Shown in pieces: positions 8,503 through 16,729 of a stretch of 64,000 bases of DNA. Origin of the DNA: Linnemannia hyalina (lineage: Eukaryota > Mortierellomycota > Mortierellomycetes > Mortierellales > Mortierellaceae); NCBI GenBank assembly GCA_019671135.1, contig JAHRHY010000001.1, forward strand, positions 1,798,001 through 1,862,000, written 5' to 3'. Each line of letters opens with the position of its first letter. The first letter of the stretch is position 1. The notes under the pieces are model-generated. The model did not search any database and was not told the origin of the DNA. It saw nothing but the letters and a program-made list of their open reading frames with translations. The translations under genes and the position numbers were made by a program.

Positions 8503-9531
8503 TTAGGGCGAAGTCACAAGAGCAAGCTCTTGTCTCGTGACAGTTCCCTCCATGAAGCGGTACGACATGATGGTTTTAGTCAGCAGGGGTGTGTTGCTCA
8601 GGGCGAGGCTTGCTGTTGCCTTGCTGCAGCTTCTAGAGTCGTGTCCAGTAATGCCGCATCCCACGCAGAAGGCCGGGGCGTTTCTCCAGAAGAAGTACGT
8701 GTTCCAGCGGAGAAAGTTGGCGATCCTGGGCAGCTGTGGGTTGGACGGGATGTTCTCATGGAACGTGAGTCGAAAGGATATGTTACCGTCCTTGATTGTG
8801 TGTGTTGGGTGTCGAATGTACCCAAAGCTGATGTTGTCAACGGTCCCATGGTTACCGAAGATAGCCGTCAGTTCGGTCTGGATCTGTTCCAGATTTTTGG
8901 TGGAGGCGATGTTGTTGGCGAAGATCGTCTCCTCCACTCCCGAGGTGTACACCGTCTTGGATGGCTGAATCCAGAAGGTGGTTGTGATCTCCAGGGGGAT
9001 GTTAAGGGCAAAGTCAAACTCAGCCTTATCCTCGAAAATCGCTGCCATATATTTATGGACTTGGTCGAATCGCAGCTCCGTCACGCCTCTGACTTGGTCT
9101 GCGATGGCATTCATCACCTGGGTGTATGTGATGCCCTGGGGCGTGTCCTTCTTGCCGGGAAGGGTGTAGGCCAGGACATAGTCGTCCCTGAACACGGTCG
9201 CGGGGAGCGTGTCTGCTACTGGGCGATACTTGCCCGCTGCAGCCTTTTTCGCCCATGTTGCTGTTGACTCCAGGGGTGGGCGAAACACAACCGGTTGTTG
9301 CTGTTGTTGTTGTAGTTGTCGTTGTTGCTGTTGTTGATGCTGTTGCTGTTGTGGTGGGTTCGAGGTGTCGGGGGTTGAATTCGACTTTTGGTGGATGGGT
9401 GGAAGAGTCCCAGATCCATCCATCGCCAACCTGGGCGCTGCAGATGCCGATCCGGTTCCAGTTTCTGGATTCGGGTCGGTACCTGGCGGAACTGTTTCTG
9501 CCGCCAGGGCCATGTCGTGATTGACCGACAT
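8503..9531 (-). CDS. LINE ORF1-like nucleic-acid-binding protein with CCHC knuckle
   Basis: The 342-residue product starts MSVNHDMALAAETVPPG. A Gln-rich tract coded mainly by CAG/CAA repeats follows (about residues 60-80; CTG-type repeat near 9295-9352 on the plus strand). The central domain runs from about 90 to 290 (ATVFRDDYVLAYTLPGK; ITTTFWIQPSKTVY) and has the hydrophobic pattern of LINE ORF1 RRM-like proteins. It ends with a single zinc knuckle (CVGCGITGHDSRSC). LINE ORF1 proteins bind element RNA. No ORF2 (endonuclease/RT) follows on this strand, so the copy is non-autonomous or internally deleted. LINE copies usually lose the 5' end, which makes a kept ORF1 with a missing ORF2 unusual. 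A host CCHC protein is the alternative. Confidence 0.55.
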   Translation of the reverse strand: MSVNHDMALAAETVPPGTDPNPETGTGSASAAPRLAMDGSGTLPPIHQKSNSTPDTSNPPQQQQHQQQQQRQLQQQQQQPVVFRPPLESTATWAKKAAAGKYRPVADTLPATVFRDDYVLAYTLPGKKDTPQGITYTQVMNAIADQVRGVTELRFDQVHKYMAAIFEDKAEFDFALNIPLEITTTFWIQPSKTVYTSGVEETIFANNIASTKNLEQIQTELTAIFGNHGTVDNISFGYIRHPTHTIKDGNISFRLTFHENIPSNPQLPRIANFLRWNTYFFWRNAPAFCVGCGITGHDSRSCSKATASLALSNTPLLTKTIMSYRFMEGTVTRQELALVTSP

Positions 9532-9629
9532 GGGTAGGTGGGGGATAAAAAAGAGAAAAGAGGGGTAGTAGAAAGGGGAAGGGGGGCCGTCTGGGGCGGG
9601 GTGCGAAATATATAAAACTTGTGCAAAGG

Positions 9630-9667
9630 GGAAGAAAGAGTTGCTCTACCATTTGAGCTAGATCCCC
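9630..9667 (-). other. tRNA-Ala-like 5' half (pol III A box), not a complete tRNA
   Basis: The minus strand from 9667 reads GGGGATCTAGCTCAAATGG then TAGAGC. This has the layout of a tRNA acceptor strand plus D-arm, closest to eukaryotic tRNA-Ala. TAGCTCAAATGG fits the A-box consensus, and the GCTC/GAGC D-stem pairs. After it the anticodon stem does not pair and no B box (GGTTCGANTCC) follows, so it is not a working tRNA. It lies about 100 bp before the ORF1 start codon and may be a SINE-like head or an internal pol III promoter. Confidence 0.5.
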
Positions 9668-9786
9668 TGTTCAGGCTTTTGCTTTGATGAATAAATACTT
9701 TGGTCGGACATACATATACATATGCTATTATGTAAATTGCACTTATAGAATGAAACTTTTTTTTTGGGCCAGAAAACGGCCCTACG

Positions 9787-9804
9787 AAAAAAAAAAAAAA
9801 AAAA
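9787..9804 (+). repeat. A18 tract
   Basis: 18 consecutive A directly before the LINE ORF2 fragment. It looks like the tail of an earlier insertion at the junction. Confidence 0.5.
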
Positions 9805-10515
9805 TTGGCACCCGAGACTACCACTGAGATCTGGAAGGAAGCCATGGGCAAGATTAACGAGTGGGGTGTGCAGGCGACAAACAGCTACAACGCAGCCAGG
9901 AAGCGGGAATACAAACGCTCGGTGGACAGCGGTCGTCAGTTACCAAGGCCAGTACCCATACACTGGTGGCCCCCTTCGGATGCGGATCATGTACAAGGAT
10001 TTTCCTCCATCGGTGGAGCTCGAGCCGTGCACAGCGGTAGTCCAGCTCCCGATCGAGACGAGAAACCGATGTGGAATGTGTCGGATCTCCTCCGCGGCAT
10101 CACCCCCTTGAGCATGTTGACTGAATGGTCCGCGGTCTTCCGGACCCCAATGTCCATCGCCAAGACAGTCCTTCACAAGTTTGTTGGCTACCTGGAGGCG
10201 CAGGCCTCGGAGCTGATCTGGAAACCTCGGTGCTCCGCTACGATCGCGTGGGAACAAAGCCAGGGCATCTCTGCCAAGGACAAGACATCTAAGTACACAG
10301 GCCCTCGAGGTGACTGGAGTCAAGGACACGGTTACATCACGCACGATGGTTTCTGTCCGTGCGGCGCTTCGCTAGCCACACATGATGAAGGAGGGTGCCC
10401 TGGAGCGACCAAGGACCCACGCGCTGCTGACGAGTGGTTGTTGGAGAGTTTGTTAGGAAGGAGGAGGTTGTCAATGATGGAGAGGATGGGAAGAATCCCT
10501 TTCATTCGTATCTAG
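9805..10515 (+). pseudogene. LINE ORF2 C-terminal fragment with Cys/His motif
   Basis: An open frame of about 236 codons with no natural start: it begins at the poly(A) junction. It contains a Trp-rich, mostly helical stretch (MWNVSDLLRGITPLSML; WKPRCSATIAWEQSQGI), a Cys/His motif (FCPCGASLATHDEGGCPG) and a basic end (RRRLSMMERMGRIPF). C-terminal zinc-binding motifs after the RT domain are known from Tad/I-type LINEs. The RT catalytic region is not in this copy. Assignment to LINE ORF2 rests on the Cys/His end, the poly(A) tract and the repeated 3' UTR, not on catalytic motifs. Confidence 0.5.
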
Positions 10516-10710
10516 TTTTATTTTCTTCCGTTTAAGCAGTGAAGAGCAGCGACAATTGTTGCGCAGAGCCAGGTTCTGGACCGGATTGCGACTGGTGGAT
10601 GGTGCACTGAAGAGTTTGGTCTGTAGTCCCCTTTTACTTCCAAATAACTTTTCTATGCTGTTTGTTAGAGAAATAAAATTGTGCACGAAAAAAAAAAAAA
10701 AAAAAAAAAA
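9805..10710 (+). mobile_element. 5'-truncated LINE (non-LTR retrotransposon) 3' end
   Basis: It consists of the C-terminal part of ORF2, a 3' UTR of about 170 bp and a poly(A) tract of 23 (10688-10710). This is the usual form of a 5'-truncated LINE insertion. The truncation point directly abuts the A18 tract. No clear target-site duplication is visible. Confidence 0.6.
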
Positions 10711-10732
10711 CTTGTGGAGAAACGCGTGTTAA

Positions 10733-10756
10733 TTTTTTTTTTTTTTTTTTTTTTTT
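10733..10756 (-). repeat. T24 tract facing the A23 tract
   Basis: 24 T following 22 bases after the A23 tract at 10688-10710. Together the two tracts could fold into a long A/T hairpin around a 22-base loop. Confidence 0.6.
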
Positions 10757-11067
10757 GGCGCAATAGCAAGTAGGATGAGGTGGGGGTTTGCTTAATGATG
10801 GACAATAGCAGCAACTCTATCGATAGCCTTGTATTTCCGTCCGTCTTTGTCCTGAAGAGGGGCAGCGGTTGTCGCGCTGAGTCAGGTTCCGGACCGGACA
10901 GTGACTAATCTATGACACTTGAGAAGAGTTTACAAATAGTCCTTTATTTGTAGATGCCTACCTTGGGCTGCTAGAGAGATGCTAGTACCTATCATCAAGT
11001 AAAGTTAACTGCACTAGATTGCGTAAAAAAACATAGTGCACTTGTGGAGAGCTGCGATTACCCCGTG
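10757..11067 (+). repeat. Second, diverged copy of the LINE 3' UTR
   Basis: The stretch 10848-10945 aligns by eye with 10545-10648 of the preceding LINE. Shared pieces include CAGGTTC(T/C)GGACCGGA and TGAGAAGAGTTT-like sequence. Both copies end in GTGCAC followed by the identical 10-mer CTTGTGGAGA (10711-10720 and 11041-11050). In the first copy the A23 tract sits between them. No coding is seen here. Confidence 0.5.
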
Positions 11068-11839
11068 TGGAACGTGTCGGATCTCCTTTGATATTTCCGA
11101 AGTTTGTGGCGGGCCGTGTTCCCTTGGTAATCATTGTGAGATACCACGGCCAGGGTAGTGGGTTGTGCGCGAGAAAGGCCAAATATCTTGAGATATCTGA
11201 TAGGCTGTAGACGATGATATGACTCTTGGAGACGGGCCGCCATAAGGTAACAACCAATTCATACGCCAGGGTGTCACTGTCGGTAGAGATGATGATGTCG
11301 TCCTCTTGAACCCCTGTGCAATCGCCAGATCCGCCTCCGGTGCACAAACAACGACGATCCATCCGAGCCTTTGCATATACTCTGCAAACTCTTGGCGACT
11401 CGCTAACGACTAATAAAATGACGATGGAACTCTACGCTTGATGTCGGTGTAGTGGCCTTTCCTGATCCTCATGTCATCGTTTAGCCGCGATTCGAATGTG
11501 TTCAGACTGTTCTTGACCTTCACCAACTTCTTTTCGCGGGTCTCTTCTCGTGCCCGAACCGTTTTCTCCTTCTTCACCGCTTGAGGTCTGTTAATGAATA
11601 GCTTCATGTTGGCCTTGGCTCAAATCGCTCAATGTCCTTCTCCAGAATCCGATGGGCGGCTTCCTGAGACTTGTTGGAGTATGCGTCACGGATGACCCGG
11701 TAGCAGTTGGCCAACACGTCGAAGAGGCGATGTCCTGTTGTTAAGCTGGTGATGATGGAGATGTAAAGTTGCACAGGGTTATAGCTTTTTGACTGGTGCC
11801 TTTCCTGCGGATAACGGGGTACCAGTCAAAGAGCCCCAT
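11068..11839 (-). pseudogene. Broken XPG/Rad2-like (PIN-domain) nuclease gene
   Basis: The minus strand carries pieces of a flap-endonuclease-like protein in the correct order but in different frames. The N-terminus is MGLFDWYPVIRRKG at 11839. Then follow VLANCYRVIRDAYSNKS and AAHRILEKDIERFEP; a Lys/Glu/Arg-rich helix (11410-11607); SLASRQEFAEYMQRLGW and VCAPEADLAIAQG (about 11310-11400), with the acidic I-domain pattern; then EDDIIISTDSDTLAY in another frame, which matches the conserved acidic loop; then AVVSHNDYQGN and GPATNF near 11100-11160. In-frame stops and at least three frame changes show it is dead. The live family are 5'-3' structure-specific nucleases. The 3' end is replaced by LINE-related sequence. 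Confidence 0.65.
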
Positions 11840-12369
11840 GGTGGATGTCGCTTGCGCATGTGCTGTTGAAGTGAAGGAAAGGAGTGGACAGTTGATTGCT
11901 GAAGTTGTATCGAATAGACGGTGAAGTTTGGCAAGAGCATGTCATTCCTTATTGCCAGTAATTATAATATCATTTATTTCCACGCACATAGCCCACTCGT
12001 GACGTAATAACACTTGGAGGGGAGAGGGTTTCTGTCAAAATCGAATTTTGACCGCACAGCATCGCCAACAGACCCTCCCTTTTACGCCATCGTCTTGGAC
12101 GTCGACAATCACACGCCGACCTGAGGAGCTTGACACGCCCATGTACAAACACACGCACGAAGACGACTACTCAGAGTCTTTGAATGGGTAAAGCCCTGTT
12201 TGTTTCAGTCGATTCAACACTTCTTCCCAAGAGAGGCGGTGTTGTAAAGGCTATTGTTTCAAGGAAAACGACCTCCCGTGGACTCTGCATAACTGACTTG
12301 AAATGCTATGTGCTTGGCTACAACAATAGTGGATCCAAGCGGATCAAAGATACTGAACAGGCTCCTATC
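11840..12369. other. Intergenic: upstream of the bromodomain gene
   Basis: No further gene seen. It includes the sequence 5' of the dead nuclease and the presumed promoter and leader of the BET gene. From 12184 the frame of BET exon 1 is open upstream with another ATG, so the leader may contain extra coding sequence. Confidence 0.5.
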
Positions 12370-15300
12370 ATGTCAGACTTCATATACCCAGAGGCAACTT
12401 CCAGTGCTTCTCAAGCGCCAAGGGTAATGATCCATGTACGATCTATTTGTTTTTGGATGTGATTAGCACGGATATCTAACTTGGCGTCGTTTTTTGGTTC
12501 TTAGCCTCTCAACCTCCCTCAACGTGTCTCCAATGGAGGTGCCAAAGTGGATATGACGCCCTGGCAACACAAACGATGCACGGATATCTTGAAAGAGCTG
12601 AAGAAAAACCCAGCTTCATTGGACTTTCGCTATCCTGTCCCTTATCAGGAAATGCGGCTCTTCGACTATCCCGAAATCGTCAAAAACCCCATGGATCTCT
12701 CGACTGCCGACAAAAAGCTCAAGGCACGGAAATATGAGGCGGTCGATGATTTTGTCAGCGACATCAACTTGATCTTTTCCAACTGCTACCTCTACAATGG
12801 ACCGCCAGGACCGATGGCTGTCGTGTCGGAGCATGCCGCGAAACTCGAAGAAGTATTCAAAAGCGCGCTGGCCAAACTGCCTGTGGTGGTAAGTGGATTA
12901 TTCATAGTGTGGTTACACCTCTTTCTTTTTAGGATATATTTTGATAATGGACAGAACAATTAATTGTGTGGTTTTTCATTGCGATAGGAACCAAAAATGG
13001 CCCCAGAGCCTGTTGTAATCAAGGCGAGCCCCAAAAAGCCCTCAGCGCCAAAGCCCAGGAAAGATGTCGTCAAAAAGGAGGAGAAAAAGCAGGAGGTCAA
13101 GCTGATGCCTGTCCAGCTTGTCGCTCCAGCATCTACCGCCATGACCAGCATGCACCAGGAGCACACCCGGGCGGAGTCAGAGGAGCGGCGGCCAAAGCGG
13201 GATGTTCAGGCGCCTTCAAAGGAGATTCCGATAGCCAGCTCAAAGCGGAAAGGGCAGGGGAAATGGAAATCTGATCCTCAACTGCGTCATTGCCAGAATA
13301 TCTTGAAAGAGTTCGCCAAAAAGTCTAACGCAGAGTTCATGTTTCCGTTTCTGCAGCCTGTGGACTGGAAGACGTTCAAACTATTCAGCTATCCAGATAT
13401 CATCAAAAACCCCATGGACGTGTCAACTATTCGAGCTAAGCTGGAATCGGACGAGTACGACAACGCGGAACAGTTCGAGGCGGACGTGCGACTTATGTTG
13501 AACAACTGCTACACATTCAACCCTCCAACAGACCCCGTCCATCAGATGGGTCAGCGACTGCAGAAGTTGTTCGAGGGAAAGTGGGCAGAGTTGCCTCGAG
13601 AGCCGACACCCCCTCCAGTGGAAGAAGTGACCATTGACTCTGAAGAGGAATTGGAAGAGGAGCCAGATGTGGATTCTTCAGGTACGCTTTGCACCATTTT
13701 TTTGCAATTCATTGTTATGATTACTTTGTGCACTATGATCGTGTTTCTCATTATTTCAATTTTCCACCTTTGTTATTTGGATGTTCAGATGACAAAATTG
13801 CTGCTATGGAACGGGATTTGAAGACTCTGTCAGAGAAACTGGAGACCATGAAGGCGACAAAAAAGAAGGAGAAGAGCAGCAAGCAACCATCTACTTCGAA
13901 GTCATTGCAGGAGAAACCACCAAAATCCAAATCATCGACTTCGACAACCAAATCCTCATCCAAGACGCACGAGCACAAGGCGTCCAGCTCAAAGAGGTCG
14001 AGAGCTATGTATGGCAGCAGCGACGAAGACGACGACGTCCCGACCATAACACTCAAGCAGAAGCAGGAACTCAGCGAGAATATCAGTCGACTGGAGGGAG
14101 AAAAACTGGCTAAGGTGATCCAGATCATTCACAGGAGCATGCCCCAGCTGCGCGATGTAAGTTCCATTCCATCTATTACAGTTTTCTTGTTCAACGTTGA
14201 TCTATCAGAGCCAATCTGTTTCAGCAGATACTAACGGCTCTTCTTTTCAACTATTATAGAACGGTGGTCAGGACGAGATTGAACTTGAAATGGATGCATT
14301 GGATCCTGCCACTCTTCGTGAGCTGTATTTGTATGTGCGCAAGAATTCCGCGGCGAAACGGAAACGTCCCGAGCCCAAGAAGGTCAACGTTCAGTATGCG
14401 CAGGAGGACTCGGTCAAGAAGATATCTGAGCTGGAAGGCAAGCTTCAAAAGTTTGACGCGTCTTCAAGCCATGGTATGTTAACTGTGAAGTGATTTCCAT
14501 GGCTGTTGTATGTAATTGACGATTGGCTAGCATGTACATGAATGCTAATGAAGCTAATGGTTGTCATGGTGTAGCAAACGGCAATTTATCGCACTCTAGT
14601 GACCTTTCGGAATCCTCCGACTCTGATTCCGACTCCAATGACTCAGGTATACACTACACCCCCTTTGCCACTTTGTAATGTATATGGACATTGAAGAAAG
14701 GTAAGGACACCCAACTTTGCGCTGTGTTGCATATTTACTAAAGTCTCCTTTTGGATTCCCTTCTCTCCGTCTTGTAGAACCAGTGCGTCCATCAGCCCGT
14801 AAGTCTAAAAAGGCGACAAGTCCACCGCCTTCCAAGTCAAAGCAGGAGGCACCATCTCATAGATCAAGGCATGAGGCGCCTTCTCCATATCGCAAGCCAA
14901 CGCCTCCTCCATCCCACAAGCCAAAGCAGGAGTCACCACCTCCATCTTACAAACCAAGTCAAGAGACAGCGCCCATACCTCGCAGGCGAAAACAATCAAC
15001 ACCTCCACCGCCTTCGCGCAGGTCAAAGCCATCAACACCGCCTACATCACGCAAGTCAACTCTGGACTCGCTTTGGCCAAACGACTTGCAAGGAGGCACT
15101 AAGACTGCTATGTCTTTTGACGTAGCCCCTCTCGATCTGAAGGCCATTAGTGCAGTCACCTCGAACGCGACTAAGGATAAGGAGGTCCACAGCCGCAAGC
15201 AGAGCATTGTAAGGTTGATTGACTTTTTCGCGCTATGGACACGTGCAGGTTGGTGCAAGCAGAATTACTTATGACTATCTTTTATCGAAATAGGAGGTGA

Positions 15301-16483
15301 CCGAGCTTGAAAACATGGAGCATTGGGCTGCGTTTCCTGCTGAGATTGAACCAAGCTCGTCTTCCAACCCGTCATCATCCCGTCAGGGCGAGGTGCAGAA
15401 ATCTGAGAAAGACAAGGCTTACGAGAAGTTTATGGCCGAAGAAAAGAAGGTATTGTCTCACATTCGTGTTGTAAACGATTGTCCGTGTTGTCATCCTGTT
15501 ACCTTTGCTGCCTGTGAATTCCTTCTCATTTTTTAACATTGTCCTTGATACAACATAGAAACAACAACTTCGCGACGAGCAGTTGCGCAGAGAGGCGGAA
15601 GTTCGTGAGGAGAACGAGCGCCGACGCGCCGAGGAACGTCAGCGCGCCGAGGAGGATCTTAGACGCTCTGGGTAAGCATATTGCTCTGTCTGAGAAAGCT
15701 AGGTGCATACTTGAAAGTTACGACAGTTACTTATCCTTCATATCTCTGACCTCTAATTGTTTTTCCGTCAATAGCAAGGAGGTTCGTCGCCAAACATTTT
15801 TGCGTGAGCAACGGCGCCAGGAAGAACTCCAGCGCCAGCGTGCGGAGGCCCTAGAACGGAAGCGTGAGCTCCTGAAGGCGGAAAACCCACTGTGGGACCA
15901 AGCCTACATGATGCAACAGTTCGAGGTTGAGATGGAGCAAGACCGTCGTGAACAGCTCAGACTCCACCAGGAGAAAATGCGAATCGCGCGTGATGCTATC
16001 CTTGCGGACCCCTTGTTCAATGATCCGATCGCCTATTACAACAATCCGATCGCCTTCAACAACCCCATGGCCATGTATGGCTCGTACGCCTGGCAAATGG
16101 ACTCGCCTGATGTCTCGAACGGAATACCTGGCTCGTCTGGCACATCGCCCACACAGTCGTGGTCACCGCCTCTCTCCCAACCACCACCTCCTACTTACTC
16201 ACCGCCTCCGCAGACTGTTCCACCGCCCCCAGCTCATTCACCGCCATCGCAGGCTGCCCCACCACCACCGCCACCTCCACCACCCCCACCATCGAGCTCG
16301 CCTCCACCACCTCCTCCACCCCCACCTCCGACAAGCTCACCTCCACCTCCTCCTCCACCACCACCGGCTCCACCTGCAGCGGATGAGGCTTCAGCTAGTA
16401 CGCCTCTCGTCCCCGCCCCACCGGCCCCACCGGCTCCGGAGGATGGGTTCGATGAGGACGATATGAACTGCGACGAAGATTAG
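12370..16483 (+). CDS. BDF1: BET family double-bromodomain protein
   Basis: It reads acetylated histones and recruits transcription machinery in the nucleus. Ten exons join in frame: 12370-12423, 12505-12888, 12988-13681, 13789-14156, 14260-14473, 14575-14646, 14778-15208, 15294-15449, 15559-15671, 15775-16483, giving 1064 residues. Bromodomain 1 (about 38-140, exon 2) ends NCYLYNGPPG and bromodomain 2 (about 243-350, exon 3) has DIIKNPMDVS and NCYTFNPP. Both keep the acetyl-lysine-binding Asn. A coiled coil and the NET domain (about 455-545) follow, then a Pro/Lys/Ser-rich spacer, a long Arg/Glu/Gln helix, poly-proline blocks and an acidic end. The start at 12370 has A at -3. An in-frame ATG at 12184 is the alternative. 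Yeast Bdf1 lacks such a long proline-rich tail. Confidence 0.92.
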
Positions 16484-16729
16484 GTCGTTCCCAATTCATC
16501 TCGCACACTGTTGACAACGAGATAAAAAATAAAAACCCCTCCCCCCTTTTTTTTGATGAAGCAGCCACATTCATCGCGTGGAAAATTAGGTCTAAGTTCG
16601 ACAGTTCGTTTTTGTGCTTACAGCCTGGCCTTTTCAACGCGACGGTCGGACGACTGCTGTTCTGAGTAGCAACCAAGGAAAAGAAAGAAAAAAAACTTCA
16701 ACACCGCCGTCTTTCTTCTCGCCACCAAC

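Larger units (their letters stand above)
9532..9804. other. ORF1 leader, tRNA-like segment, GGGCC hairpin and A18 tract
   Basis: Upstream of the ORF1 start on the minus strand lie a C-rich leader and a tRNA-5'-half-like sequence. Further right, T9 is followed by GGGCC-AGAAAAC-GGCCC (a 5-bp hairpin) and A18 (9787-9804), which directly abuts the LINE fragment on the plus strand. No protein gene is seen. Confidence 0.5.

Noticed and set aside
9630..9667. Functional tRNA-Ala gene
   Set aside because: Only the acceptor/D-arm half fits. No anticodon stem, T-arm or B box follows.
9940..10344. Minus-strand open frame opposite the LINE fragment
   Set aside because: The plus-strand frame is longer, ends at a natural stop before a 3' UTR and poly(A), and has a Cys/His motif.
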